In this document: piece after piece, positions 17,364-25,973 of the stretch
Numbering within the stretch: position 1 is the first letter of the stretch
How the letters are laid out: the number at the start of each line of letters is the position of its first letter
Position numbers and translations under genes: made by a program
Source of the DNA: Micromonospora inyonensis
GTDB lineage: Bacteria > Actinomycetota > Actinomycetes > Mycobacteriales > Micromonosporaceae
Direction: 5' to 3'
NCBI RefSeq assembly: GCF_900091415.1
Contig: NZ_FMHU01000001.1
Coordinates: forward strand, 1,116,001-1,180,000
DNA: 64,000 nucleotides
The notes under the pieces: model-generated
The model's database searches: none
What the model was told of the DNA's origin: nothing
The model's input: only the letters and a program-made list of their open reading frames with translations

Positions 17364-19001
17364 TCAGATGCCCAGGCGCCCGGTCGGGCGGTACATGTCC
17401 CCGGCCGGGTTCGGCGCGGTACGAGCGGCGGCCACCACGGTCTGCGGGGTGGCCAGGTCCTGATAGCGCAGCAGCGCGGCCAGGGCCAGCGACGCGGCGA
17501 CCAGCGGGGAGATGTCCGCCGAGGCGATCTTCCGGGCCCACGCCCACAGTCCGTCGCCCAGCGGCCGGCTCGCCGCGCCGTCGACCGCGACGGCCAGCTC
17601 CGGCTGTTCCAGGTGCACCAGTTGGCCCTGGCGGACGATGTCGACGAAGTCCCCGCACGCGGCCCCGTACTGCGGGACGGTCGGGATCCACAGGTGACCG
17701 CGTTGCCAGTCCTCGCGGCGTTCCTTCATCCGGTGGATCCCGAGGCGGTCCATCGGCAGGACCAGCGTCGCGGCCGGTGACTTCTCGTCGAGCACCCACG
17801 CGACCGGCTTCAGCTTCGCGTGCCACTTCTCGATGCTTTCCCGGAGCCACTCGGTGCCCTCGCCGTGCTCCAGAACCACGATCCGGGGCAAGCCGAACGC
17901 GTCGAAGCCGCACGCGACGATCGCCGCGTGGTCGCGCTTCGGGGTGATGTCGATGCCGATGGCCACGACGTCCCCGCCGATGCTCTCGGCGTCGCCGAGC
18001 AGCTCCCACTCCTCCGGGGTGGGCACCAGCGGGTCCCGGTCGACCTCGCCGTCCTCCCGGGCGATGTTCAGGTACGCGCGGTCGAACTCCGACAGGTCGG
18101 CGGCCATGGACTCCAGCTCGCCGAAGATCGCGTCGTCGGTGACCGTGTGCCGCCACTCCTTCGAGCAGCGGCAGAACCCGCGCACCGGGGCCGGGCACAG
18201 CGCCGGCATGCACGTGCGCCACACGGCCGGGTCGGTCCGGTCCATGCCCGGCAGCGCGCACCAGTCCAGATAGGCGATCTTGCTCTGCCGGCCCTGCTCG
18301 ACAGCGGCCCGCCCGCGTTTGCGCATCGCGTTGAACGGCACCGACCGGCTCGTGCCGGCCGTCGACAGCCGCCACTTCTGCGCGTTCGGCCGGGTGATCA
18401 TCGCCGGCCCGGTGGACTGGTCCAGCCGGTAGTCCACCTGGGCGAAGTACTCGTCGAGCAGCGCCAGGTCCAAGGTCTTGCCGTGGCCGGACTGCTCCTT
18501 GTTCGTCGTCAGGGTGTGCAGCGACCGGGTCTTCGTCCAGATGATGGCCTCACGGCCGTTGGCCTTGCGGACCCGGTACTTGCCCCGCAGCGACCGGGCC
18601 TCTTCCAAGATCGGGAGGTGCTCGTCCTCCCATTTCTCCCTGGCTGCGGTGCCGGTCTGCGCGCCGTAGAGGATCCGCTGCCTCGGCCACGCGTTGCCCC
18701 GGTGCACCGCGATCGACAGCACCGTGGTGGTCTTCCCAGACTGGCGCGGCACCGTCAGGTCCACACCCCGGTACGCCAACAGGCCGCTGTCGAGATCGAT
18801 CTCCAGGCCAATGTCAGCGGTGTACCGCTGCCACGGCATGTACGGCGTACCGAGCGCCTTCGCGACCTTGGCGGCCTTCCCACCCAGGGTCGGCCGGTCG
18901 AAGTTGCGACGGGTGCCCCACCGGGGCAGGCAGGTCAGCCCGTAGACCTCGCGGACCCGATCGGCGTACTCACGATCAATCGGGGGTGCCGAGATCGTCA
19001 A
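17364..19001 (-). CDS. Terminase large subunit
   Basis: The product is 545 aa, the full usual length. The N-terminal ATPase has Walker A TVPRQSGKTT and Walker B LDLALLDEYFA. The C-terminal nuclease domain contains VVAIGIDITPKRDHAAI with the first acidic metal ligand, VAWVLDEKSPAATLVLPMD, and later acidic residues. The enzyme pumps DNA into the procapsid through the portal and cuts it. It overlaps the upstream small-subunit candidate by 26 bp, and the large subunit follows it, as in many phages. Confidence 0.92.
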   Translation of the reverse strand: MTISAPPIDREYADRVREVYGLTCLPRWGTRRNFDRPTLGGKAAKVAKALGTPYMPWQRYTADIGLEIDLDSGLLAYRGVDLTVPRQSGKTTTVLSIAVHRGNAWPRQRILYGAQTGTAAREKWEDEHLPILEEARSLRGKYRVRKANGREAIIWTKTRSLHTLTTNKEQSGHGKTLDLALLDEYFAQVDYRLDQSTGPAMITRPNAQKWRLSTAGTSRSVPFNAMRKRGRAAVEQGRQSKIAYLDWCALPGMDRTDPAVWRTCMPALCPAPVRGFCRCSKEWRHTVTDDAIFGELESMAADLSEFDRAYLNIAREDGEVDRDPLVPTPEEWELLGDAESIGGDVVAIGIDITPKRDHAAIVACGFDAFGLPRIVVLEHGEGTEWLRESIEKWHAKLKPVAWVLDEKSPAATLVLPMDRLGIHRMKERREDWQRGHLWIPTVPQYGAACGDFVDIVRQGQLVHLEQPELAVAVDGAASRPLGDGLWAWARKIASADISPLVAASLALAALLRYQDLATPQTVVAAARTAPNPAGDMYRPTGRLGI

Positions 19002-19560
19002 GGTCGTCTTCCTCGTCGTCCGGGTCCACCGCGCGCCGCCCGTTCAGGATCTGCTCGACGGCCGAGCGCAGCTCCCGGGTCAGCTTCGGCAGCTCCTTAA
19101 TGCCCTCTCCGCTGAGCCGGTCGATCTCGGCAGCCAGCCGCACCGCCGTCTTCGTCAGCGTCTCCTCCAACGGACCCAGCTCGCCGAGCTGGTCGACGTC
19201 GGCGCGGACCGTCTTCTCCAGCTGGCCCGCCTCACCGCCGCAGCTCGGACAGACCGGCGCTTCCACCTGGCCCTCGCCGACCAGCACGGCGGCCTGGTCG
19301 CCGAGCAGCTCCAGCGGCGTCACCTCAAGCGCGCCGGCGAGCGCGAGCAGCTCTTCCAACGTCAGGCCCCGGCGGCCACGTTCCAAGAAGCCGACCACGT
19401 TCGCGGTGAACGACTCCGGCGCCCCGTACTGCCGTGCCCGCTCGGCCAGCTCGTCCCGGCCCATGCCGGACCGATCCCGCAGATCCCGGATCCGATCGCG
19501 TATCACCGCGTTGATCGACGCACCGATCACGGGCGTCTGATCCTGTGTCGCCTTGACCAT
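18976..19560 (-). CDS. Putative terminase small subunit with XRE-type HTH
   Basis: The product is 194 aa. The N-terminal half has a helix-turn-helix of XRE type (IRDLRDRSGMGRDELAERAR, then VVGFLERGRRGLTLEELLAL). A CPSCGG pair and a helical stretch follow (LEETLTKTAVRLAAEIDRLS), and the end is acidic. Because it directly precedes and overlaps the large terminase gene, the DNA-recognition subunit is the best reading. An XRE regulator is the alternative. Confidence 0.62.
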   Translation of the reverse strand: MVKATQDQTPVIGASINAVIRDRIRDLRDRSGMGRDELAERARQYGAPESFTANVVGFLERGRRGLTLEELLALAGALEVTPLELLGDQAAVLVGEGQVEAPVCPSCGGEAGQLEKTVRADVDQLGELGPLEETLTKTAVRLAAEIDRLSGEGIKELPKLTRELRSAVEQILNGRRAVDPDDEEDDLDDLGTPD

Positions 19561-19659
19561 TTCCGCAGGTCACGCCCTTTCGGGGAGAGAAAAAGGGGGC
19601 TGCCGGCCCTGGGACCTCCCGCGTGTCCCCCCACGGACTTCACCCCCGGGGGCGGGTGG

Positions 19660-19950
19660 TCAGTTCCAGTCGCGCACCATCCGGGACCGCCGCGCCGCCC
19701 GGTCGCCCTTGACCTGGTTGCAGCACTGGCCACACGTCGGGCACCGACACGACGAACCGTGCGCCGCCTTGTGGAAGCGAGGGTCGTCCGGGTCCAGGCC
19801 CAGACGCAGCAGCACCTTGCGAGGTGGGTCGTGGTCCAGCTCGTACGCACCACCATGGCCACACAACCAGCACGTGGTGGTGGCTGCCTGCAGGTCGACC
19901 TTCGCTCTGCGATGGCGTCGGCCCTTGCGGCCTGCTGACCGGGCGACCAC
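19660..19950 (-). CDS. HNH endonuclease
   Basis: The product is about 96 aa if started at the GTG at 19950, which has GGGGAG seven bases upstream. An ATG at 19965 is the alternative. The core reads CWLCGHGGAYELDHDPP, then FHKAAHGSSCRCPTCGQCC and NQVKGD. This gives the HNH metal site with two structural CxxC-type pairs. Phage HNH proteins beside terminases assist genome packaging or cutting in several known phages. A long upstream extension of this frame crosses the hairpin at 20083-20121 and is unlikely to be translated. Confidence 0.78.
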   Translation of the reverse strand: MVARSAGRKGRRHRRAKVDLQAATTTCWLCGHGGAYELDHDPPRKVLLRLGLDPDDPRFHKAAHGSSCRCPTCGQCCNQVKGDRAARRSRMVRDWN

Positions 19951-20082
19951 GTGCACGCTCCCCATGGGCTGCGGGCTGGCCTGGACAGGGCGGTTGGCTC
20001 GTCGGTGCAGACGCGATGGTCTGTCCCTTGGGCTCGCCCACCAGGCGCCCACCGGGAGGTGGCCGCCCTGTCCAGGAGTACG

Positions 20083-20121
20083 CAGCAGCCCCGCACCAAC
20101 TGGGTCGGTGCGGGGCTGCTG
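20083..20121 (-). terminator. Strong 15-bp stem-loop separating early and late regions
   Basis: Perfect inverted arms CAGCAGCCCCGCACC and GGTGCGGGGCTGCTG flank a 9-nt loop. It is located between the early gene ending at 20187 and the HNH gene. It fits a factor-independent terminator or antitermination point that divides the early operon from the HNH-terminase block. Confidence 0.65.
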
Positions 20122-20186
20122 GTCTGTCATCCTGTGGACGCACTGGTCCTACTGGCAGTGGAGCGTACGCCCTGCTCACAGCGTGA

Positions 20187-21236
20187 TCAAGCCGGGGTGA
20201 CCTCGACCTCTCCGACCTCGATCCTCTTCGCTCTCTCCGCTGCTCGGCGTGCCCGATCGGCCTCGTCGACGCGCTTCTGTTCGGCGATCTGGTCGAGCAG
20301 GTCCAGGACGTCACCGAACCGGTATCGCGGCCGACGCCACTCGTCGACGTCGGCGGCCGCCGGGCCTTCCGCGCCGAACGGCACCACCGGCACGGTGGCC
20401 ACCCGCAGCCGGCCGCGCTGGACCAGTGCACGCAGTTGTCCGGCGGTGCAGTGCCGGCCGAGACGGACGGCGGCGTGGGCCAGCTGGGTGGCCGTGCCCC
20501 GGACGTCGCGGGCCTCGTCGAGCAGCCAGCGGATGCGGGGTCCGGTCTGGTGGGTGGTCTGGCAGCCGGGGCAGCGGACCCACGTCACGCCGGGCCAGGC
20601 GTACAGGTCGGTGGTGCAGTGCTGCGCCGGGTCGTCGGCGAGGGGCTCGGCGCAGACACCAGCGAACCACCGGTCGGCCGGGTTCTCGATCAGCCGGGCC
20701 ATGGCGGCCGCCGCGCCGAGCAGCTCTTCGCCGGCGGCGGTGGCGTCCGGGGTCCGGCGCAGCCAGCCGAGGTGCGCGGCGACGAACCGGGCGGCGGCCG
20801 CCACCGGGTGCTCCGGACGGTCGTGGCGGATCGCGTCGCACGACGGGTGACCGCACCGGCCCGGCGCAGCGGCCCACCCGGCACCGGCGCACAGCGGCCC
20901 GACCGGGCGGGGCTGCCGCGTCGGCAGCGGGACGCCCCGGGTGCGGGCGATGTGGTCCATCCAGGTCACCACGACGTGCGCGGCGGCCCACGCGGCGGCC
21001 GAGGCGTCCAGGTCGACCGGGATAGGCGGCTCGGTCGAGCGAGGGCCGTCCCGGTCGCCGTAGCGAGCCTGCCGGGCGATGTTGACGACCGGCTCGGTGG
21101 CGTCGCGTGCCATGTCCCGCACTGCTCGGTGGACGGGGGCATAGCAGGGCTGGCAGACGTTTCCGCCGGTCGGGTCCGGGCGGGTGCACCAGGCACAGGT
21201 GGAGCAGGTTGCGGGCGGGGAGGGACGTCTGGTCAT
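20187..21236 (-). CDS. Zinc-ribbon / winged-helix phage early protein
   Basis: The product is 349 aa. The ATG at 21236 overlaps the previous stop (ATGA). The N-terminus carries Cys pairs (CSTCAWCTRPDPTGGNVCQP), the middle has CGHPSCDAIRH and WVRCPGCQTTH, and the C-terminal third looks like a winged-helix/HTH (RGTATQLAHAAVRLGRHCTA, then GQLRALVQRGRLRVA and RYRFGDVLDLLDQIAEQ). Similar Zn-plus-HTH proteins occur in actinophage early regions without a defined role. A DNA-binding function in replication or regulation is inferred. Confidence 0.6.
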   Translation of the reverse strand: MTRRPSPPATCSTCAWCTRPDPTGGNVCQPCYAPVHRAVRDMARDATEPVVNIARQARYGDRDGPRSTEPPIPVDLDASAAAWAAAHVVVTWMDHIARTRGVPLPTRQPRPVGPLCAGAGWAAAPGRCGHPSCDAIRHDRPEHPVAAAARFVAAHLGWLRRTPDATAAGEELLGAAAAMARLIENPADRWFAGVCAEPLADDPAQHCTTDLYAWPGVTWVRCPGCQTTHQTGPRIRWLLDEARDVRGTATQLAHAAVRLGRHCTAGQLRALVQRGRLRVATVPVVPFGAEGPAAADVDEWRRPRYRFGDVLDLLDQIAEQKRVDEADRARRAAERAKRIEVGEVEVTPA

Positions 21237-22279
21237 GGGTGCTCCGTGCGGTCCTGGTGCTCGGGGTCGGGCTGCGGTGGATGTCCGGCGTGGTGTTCGG
21301 GAAGGGGCCGGGAGGTGCGGAGGTACGGGGATCCGTGCAGGGGGCCTCGGGGTGTGGTCGGGGGTCCGATGCGGTGGGCGGTAGGTGGTCCGGGGCGTGG
21401 GGGACCTAGTGAGGGAGCGGTGCCCGACCCGCCCCGTCCCGTCCCGGGAGACGACGCGACCTGAGTCGGGACGCTGGTGACGGCGCTGGTCGGAAGGCAG
21501 ACGGGTGCGCTGTTGCCGCTGGTGGCAGGCGTTTCGGTGGGTGGGGGACCTGGATCGGGACCTGAGTGCGGACCTGGGTCGGGACCTGAGTCCGGACCTA
21601 GGTCCGGACTCAGGTCTGACGTTGGTCCGGATGCGGGTGGCTGCTCGCCGGGCGCGGGACGCAGCACCATGCCGGCGGCCTCGGGGGTGCGCTTGGACTT
21701 GCGGCGGTTGCAGCCGCGGCAGGCCACTACGAGGTTGGACAGGCCGTCGGCGATCTCGGGGTCGACGTGGTCGTAAGTGAGGCCGGCGTCGGAGACCCGG
21801 TCGGAGAAGGGGCAGAAGTTGCCGCAGTAGCGGCACACGTCGCGGTCGCGGGCCCGGACGGCCGCCTTCAGGGCGGAGTTCTTCAGCTCCTTGGCCTTGG
21901 CCTTGTGGACGTCGTTCTCCGACCGGGACGGGTTGCGGTCGAGGTAGTCGTGGATCAAGTAATCCCAGTCGTCGACCCACGTCCGGCCGTTCATGCACTC
22001 GCACCGCTCGCCGTCGTCGCGGCGGTGCAGCAGCGGCGCCCGGCCGTACCGGGCGCGCATGAGCCGCTCGTTGGCCTCGTCCCAGCCGAACAGGTCGAGG
22101 ATGTCGGCGGTGAGGAACCCGTCGGACCGTTCGCCGGACACCCACGACAGCAGCTGGGTCCACACGCCGAGCGCCTCGGCGCGCTGCTTCTTCGCCCGCA
22201 GCCCGGTAGCACCGGGGTCGGCCAGGCCACGGACCTTGACGGACATGGCCAGCCGGTCGTCGATGCGCCCCCAAGGCAT
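21233..22279 (-). CDS. HNH nuclease-type protein with replication-organiser-like N-terminus
   Basis: The product is 348 aa from ATG 22279 (MPWGRIDDRLAMSVKVRGLA). The N-terminal 110 residues resemble phage replisome-organiser DNA-binding domains (LLSWVSGERSDGFLTADILD). Residues about 130-200 form an HNH fold (VCRYCGNFCPFSDRV, then LTYDHVDPEIADGLSNLVVA, then CRGCNRRKSKRTPEAAGM). The last 140 residues are disordered Pro/Gly/Asp/Ser/Thr, including a run of PDLGPDSGPDPG-type repeats. The combination occurs in actinophage early regions and suggests a DNA-transaction role. Confidence 0.7.
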   Translation of the reverse strand: MPWGRIDDRLAMSVKVRGLADPGATGLRAKKQRAEALGVWTQLLSWVSGERSDGFLTADILDLFGWDEANERLMRARYGRAPLLHRRDDGERCECMNGRTWVDDWDYLIHDYLDRNPSRSENDVHKAKAKELKNSALKAAVRARDRDVCRYCGNFCPFSDRVSDAGLTYDHVDPEIADGLSNLVVACRGCNRRKSKRTPEAAGMVLRPAPGEQPPASGPTSDLSPDLGPDSGPDPGPHSGPDPGPPPTETPATSGNSAPVCLPTSAVTSVPTQVASSPGTGRGGSGTAPSLGPPRPGPPTAHRIGPPTTPRGPLHGSPYLRTSRPLPEHHAGHPPQPDPEHQDRTEHP

Positions 22280-22401
22280 TAGCGGCGTCCTTTCGGGACA
22301 CGACAACTAATGATCAACATCTATGGCTCTCCCGGTATGGCGAGGCGCGGCCACCGGTTCCGGTGGCCGCGCCGGGCGGGCGTGTAGGGGCTGTTTGCAG
22401 G

Positions 22402-22692
22402 TCAGCGGGCGAACGACATGTCTGGTGGAGCGTCGGGCGGGCAGGTGTCGCACCGTGAGCCCGGCAGGCCCCAGACGGGCGTGTAGCAGACGCAGCAGGC
22501 CACCATCTCGTAGCCGGCGACCCGGGCCGCCGGCTTCTCGGTGACCTCGGGCGGGGCCTGCCCGGCGAGGGCGGCGTCGACGAGCGCGCGGCCCTTGCGG
22601 GCCCGCTCGACGGCCTCCTCCGGGGTGCGGACCTCGCGAACAGCGACGTCGGTCTCCCACTTCGGCCTGCCCCGGTAGCCGCGCTGCATCAC
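22402..22692 (-). CDS. Small zinc-knuckle early protein
   Basis: The product is 96 aa. A GTG at 22692 (followed by ATG at 22689) overlaps the previous stop. It contains two Cys pairs (CCVCYTP and CDTCPPD) consistent with one zinc ribbon, preceded by a charged helix (EEAVERARKGRALVDAALAG). The following 100 bp to the next gene contain nothing recognisable. Function unknown. Confidence 0.5.
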   Translation of the reverse strand: MMQRGYRGRPKWETDVAVREVRTPEEAVERARKGRALVDAALAGQAPPEVTEKPAARVAGYEMVACCVCYTPVWGLPGSRCDTCPPDAPPDMSFAR

Positions 22693-23030
22693 GCACCCGC
22701 CGAGCCGGCCGGAACGCCAGCGCCGATGACCGCCGTGGTGTCGTCCGCGTTCGCAGCTGCCTCCTGGCGGAGGGCCTCGGCCAGCACCTCCTCGCCGCGT
22801 TCGGTCAGCTGGTAGAGGCGCACGCCGTCCCGGTCGTCGGCGTCCTCGGCGAGCCGAACCAGGCGGGCCGCCATGAGCGGACCGAGCCGCCGGCCGGCGC
22901 GGCGCAGGCCGAACGGCGGGTCGGGCAGCTTCTCGAAGTCCGGCCGGGTGTAGCGGGGGTCGCTGTGCACGCGGCCCTGCCTGATCGCTACGAGCAGCTC
23001 GACGTGTTCGGGGCCGAGGGTGGTCTGCAT
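22689..23030 (-). CDS. Small winged-helix-like protein
   Basis: The product is 113 aa from ATG 23030, which has GGAG upstream. A GTG at 23069 overlapping the upstream stop would add 13 residues. The sequence LGPEHVELLVAIRQGRVHSD, then LMAARLVRLAEDADDRDGV and LYQLTERGEEVLAEALR looks like a winged-helix DNA-binding domain of the MarR/PadR style. A regulatory role in early expression is inferred. Confidence 0.55.
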   Translation of the reverse strand: MQTTLGPEHVELLVAIRQGRVHSDPRYTRPDFEKLPDPPFGLRRAGRRLGPLMAARLVRLAEDADDRDGVRLYQLTERGEEVLAEALRQEAAANADDTTAVIGAGVPAGSAGA

Positions 23031-23065
23031 GAGGGTGTCTCCGATCGTGCTGTTCGGGTTGTGCG

Positions 23066-23269
23066 TCACGCCGCCGGCTCTTCCTGATCGCCGGCGTCGA
23101 GCAGGGCCAGGTGCCGCCGGCGTCGCCGGATCCGGCGCGCAGCGTCGTCCTCCAGCGCTGCCCGCTTCGCCAGGGCCTGCTCGACCGGGTGGGGCGGCTC
23201 GGCCGGCGGCAAGGGAGGAGGGCCGTATCGCTCGGTCAGCAGGGCGTCGAGCAGGTCCTGCCGCGTCAT
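23066..23269 (-). CDS. Small charged early protein
   Basis: The product is 67 aa (MTRQDLLDALLTERYGPPPL) with a strongly basic middle (ARRIRRRRRHLALLDAG). It is coupled on both sides by 4-bp overlaps. No family is recognised. Confidence 0.45.
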   Translation of the reverse strand: MTRQDLLDALLTERYGPPPLPPAEPPHPVEQALAKRAALEDDAARRIRRRRRHLALLDAGDQEEPAA

Positions 23270-23454
23270 GACGGGTCACCCCGGGTGGCGCGCAGGGTGG
23301 CGCAGGCAGCGCAGTCACGCGGCTGTAGCCGGACCCGCTTGCGGCCGGTGGCCCGACCGGTGAGGGTGATCCCGCAGATGTGCGGGTACCGCTCGTCGAC
23401 GGGCACCGGCCGGCCGAGCAGGATGCTCGCGCCGATCCACACTCCGGGCTGCAT
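23266..23454 (-). CDS. Small early protein with Cys pair
   Basis: The product is 62 aa (MQPGVWIGASILLGRPVPVD), containing HICGITLTG and RDCAACATLRAT, which could form one zinc site. It overlaps the next gene by 4 bp. Function unknown. Confidence 0.45.
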   Translation of the reverse strand: MQPGVWIGASILLGRPVPVDERYPHICGITLTGRATGRKRVRLQPRDCAACATLRATRGDPS

Positions 23455-23458
23455 CGCG

Positions 23459-24844
23459 TCACCGTGGCCCGTCCTCGACGAGCTGGCCGTCGAGCGCGTC
23501 GCCGGCGCGGAGCCCGGCCCGGACGCCGGCGGCGTACAGGGTCGACAGGTCCGCCGGCAGCAGGCCGAGCGCGCACAGCACGTCGAGGGCCTGGTCGACG
23601 CCGGCGACGTAGAGCTCCACGCTGTGCACGTCGTAGCGGCCGCCGTCGGAGAGGTAGCGGACGCTGAGGTAGCCGTCGCGGTGCCACTGCACGGCGACCA
23701 GCTCGGCCCGGGCCAGCGGGGCCACCCCGGGCGGCGGGGCGAACGGCAGCTCGTACTCGCGCGGCTCGACGCACCACTGCTGGGCGTGCCGGAGGGCGGC
23801 CCGGAGGCGGGCGATCTGCGTCAGCGTCAGCTGCGGACGGTCGACGGTGGGGGCGTCCGCCCCGTCGCCGGGGGAAGTCGGCGACGGAGCGGACACGCGG
23901 GGCTCGTCGACGACGTCGACGACGACGGCGGGCACCGGCGGGGAAGGCAGTGCAGGGGCGGCGGGGACGTCGACGGCGGCCACGGGCGCGGCGGGCCAGC
24001 ACCGGGGGCACCACTTCGCGTCGTGCCGCTCCCGGGCCTGCCGGGCGGTCACGATCAGACCGTTACGCGTCGACCTGCGGCACACGGTGAACTCGGCACC
24101 GGGCGGCGGGTCGTGCGCCTCAATTCCCCGGCGCGCGATCGCGATCCACACCTCGTCGTCGTCGGCCGGGCCCGCCGGGAGGACCGCGTCGACACGACGC
24201 ACGAACTCCGGCGCAACCTCGGCGACCGCCGCGATGCGCGCCGCCGGGTCGGTCTCGTACTGCTCGCCGAGGCCGGCCAGCTCGTCCTGGTCGTCGACGT
24301 TGGGGTGGGTGTCGCACTCGTCGGCTGGCTCTGCGATGGGCCGCCGGTTGGTGCCGGAACCACCACAGCGCGGGCAGGTGTTCTTCGTGCCCTCGAACCA
24401 CTTTCCGCAGCCAAAGCACTGCCACGACCAGCGGTCGGGCTCGACGGCCGGGGTCGGGCGGGTTGCTGGCCGCTGGCGGCCGTCCAGCGACATGACCGTA
24501 GCGGGGAGCGCGTCTGTCTCAGCTGAGACAGACGCGACGTCCCGGGCGGCGGTGGAGTGGCTGATCCCGAGGGCGGTGCCGATCGCGCGGGTGGACATGC
24601 CGACCAGCCGCAGCGCGGTGACGGCCTGGCGGCGGTGGACCTCGGTCAGCCTCAGCCGCGCGCCGATCTCCTCGTCGACGTACGCCTCCCACGACGCGTA
24701 GCCGAGGACCTCCCAATCGCCGCGCTCCCACGCGAGCGCGATTTCCTGGACCGTCTCCAGCCAGTCCTGCAAGCCCTGCCGGATCCGGTCGGCGCGGGCC
24801 CGCGCGACCGGCACCGTCGAGCGGATCTCCACCACGGCGTTCAC
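23459..24844 (-). CDS. ParB/HTH-like DNA-binding protein with central zinc ribbon
   Basis: The product is 461 aa. The GTG at 24844 overlaps the upstream stop (GTGA). The N-terminal 110 residues resemble the helical DNA-binding region of ParB-like or phage replication-organiser proteins (WEAYVDEEIGARLRLTEVHR, then MSTRAIGTALGISHSTAARD, a clear helix-turn-helix). A zinc ribbon follows (CFGCGKWFEGTKNTCPRCGG). The rest is Pro/Ala-rich linker and a C-terminal alpha/beta domain (LTLTQIARLRAALRHAQQW). It is the largest early protein and the best candidate for a replication or partition initiator in this prophage; that is an inference. Confidence 0.6.
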   Translation of the reverse strand: MNAVVEIRSTVPVARARADRIRQGLQDWLETVQEIALAWERGDWEVLGYASWEAYVDEEIGARLRLTEVHRRQAVTALRLVGMSTRAIGTALGISHSTAARDVASVSAETDALPATVMSLDGRQRPATRPTPAVEPDRWSWQCFGCGKWFEGTKNTCPRCGGSGTNRRPIAEPADECDTHPNVDDQDELAGLGEQYETDPAARIAAVAEVAPEFVRRVDAVLPAGPADDDEVWIAIARRGIEAHDPPPGAEFTVCRRSTRNGLIVTARQARERHDAKWCPRCWPAAPVAAVDVPAAPALPSPPVPAVVVDVVDEPRVSAPSPTSPGDGADAPTVDRPQLTLTQIARLRAALRHAQQWCVEPREYELPFAPPPGVAPLARAELVAVQWHRDGYLSVRYLSDGGRYDVHSVELYVAGVDQALDVLCALGLLPADLSTLYAAGVRAGLRAGDALDGQLVEDGPR

Positions 24845-25083
24845 CGGTTCTCCCCTCTGGTGCGCGCGACGGCCGCCGGGTCGAGGCGCAGGGTCGGGGC
24901 GTCAACGGGGGTGGCCGGTCGCCAGCCGGCTGGCCACCACCAGCCGCCCGGGTCGCGGTGGGCGTCGTCGCCGGCGCGGTGCCGGCCGGCGGCCGGCTGG
25001 ACGAGGGTGGGCGGGTCGGCGGCCGGGACCGGCGGCCGGCGCAGAACCCGACCGGGCCAGTCGGCCCCGGTGCCGGTCACCAC
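24841..25083 (-). CDS. Small Pro/Trp-rich early protein
   Basis: The product is 80 aa with a GTG start at 25083. Composition is Pro/Ala/Arg-rich with a WWWPAGW patch. Four-to-seven-base overlaps with both neighbours support translation. No family recognised. Confidence 0.4.
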   Translation of the reverse strand: MVTGTGADWPGRVLRRPPVPAADPPTLVQPAAGRHRAGDDAHRDPGGWWWPAGWRPATPVDAPTLRLDPAAVARTRGENR

Positions 25084-25301
25084 GCGTCCTCCCCGTGGTC
25101 CCGCTCGCCCAAGATCGCGGCGTCACGCTCCCGCGCGGCCTCCACCAGCGCGTCCGGCAGCGGCCGGGGCGGGGCGGCCGGGTCCGAGTGGCGGGCGTCG
25201 CCGGCCCTGCCGACCATGCGGCAGGTGCGGCAGGTCGCCCGGCCGGCGTGGTCGCGTCCGAGGTCCGGGTCCGGCACCAGCGGATGCCGGCGGCGGATCA
25301 C
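25077..25301 (-). CDS. Small early protein with CxxC pair
   Basis: The product is 74 aa. The GTG at 25301 overlaps the upstream stop (GTGA). It contains ATCRTCRMVGRAGDARHSD and an acidic helix (ALVEAARERDAAILGERDHG). Possibly a small zinc protein; function unknown. Confidence 0.45.
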   Translation of the reverse strand: MIRRRHPLVPDPDLGRDHAGRATCRTCRMVGRAGDARHSDPAAPPRPLPDALVEAARERDAAILGERDHGEDAW

Positions 25302-25537
25302 CGGACCGACCCGTCGACGAGGGCACCGAGGCCGTCGATCGGTTCCTGTCCGGGCCCGGGGCGGCCACCCCGCCCGGACATGCCGGGCAGGGTGGCCGAC
25401 ACGGCCTGGACGGCGGCGGCGCGGGCGGCCGCCTTGCGCTTACGCCAGCAGCCTGCACCGACCCGGCGCGCGCGGGACTCCGGGGTGTGAAGCTCGCGGT
25501 CGCAGTCGATGCACCACACCGGGGTCGGCTCAGCCAT
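25298..25537 (-). CDS. Small zinc-binding early protein (DUF6011-like)
   Basis: The product is 79 aa from ATG 25537, overlapping the upstream gene by 8 bp. It reads VWCIDCDRELHTPESRARRV, then GAGCWRKRKAAARA. The Cys-x2-Cys plus a later GxGC is typical of small actinobacterial phage and plasmid zinc proteins that I associate with DUF6011. The role is unknown. Confidence 0.55.
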   Translation of the reverse strand: MAEPTPVWCIDCDRELHTPESRARRVGAGCWRKRKAAARAAAVQAVSATLPGMSGRGGRPGPGQEPIDGLGALVDGSVR

Positions 25538-25973
25538 CGCCGGCACCCGGCCGTGTCGCCGTCCGTTTCCACGTCGGCGGGACGGCGTCCGGGCCGGCGA
25601 GGGCGGACCGGAGCCGGCCCCGCACATCGGCGGGCACCCACACGCCGGAGAGGTCCAGCGGCCCGCCGGCCAGCACGTCGAGCAACCGGTGAACATACGC
25701 CGACGCTCGCTCCGGCGGCGGGTCGATCGCCGGCGGGCTGTCCGGCTGCCACGCCGTCCAGATCCCGGCCGCGCCGGCCCGTAACGCCTCCCGACGGTCC
25801 GGCGAAACCATACGGTGCGCGAGCGCGGCCAGGGCCCGGTACGCCTGGGCCGACTGGTCCCGCTCGTCGAGCTGCCGGGTACGGGCAGCGAGAGCGACCA
25901 TCACGGCGGCGAACAGCCCGCCGCCGGACAGAGCGACCAGGACGCTGACCACGTAGGTGCTGACGTCGATCAT
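25530..25973 (-). CDS. Membrane-anchored early protein
   Basis: The product is 147 aa from ATG 25973. The N-terminal membrane segment is YVVSVLVALSGGGLFAAVMV, followed by a cytoplasmic helical domain (QSAQAYRALAALAHRMVSPD, then ERASAYVHRLLDVLAGGPLD). It overlaps the next membrane protein gene by 4 bp, and the two may act together. Function unknown. Confidence 0.5.
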   Translation of the reverse strand: MIDVSTYVVSVLVALSGGGLFAAVMVALAARTRQLDERDQSAQAYRALAALAHRMVSPDRREALRAGAAGIWTAWQPDSPPAIDPPPERASAYVHRLLDVLAGGPLDLSGVWVPADVRGRLRSALAGPDAVPPTWKRTATRPGAGDG

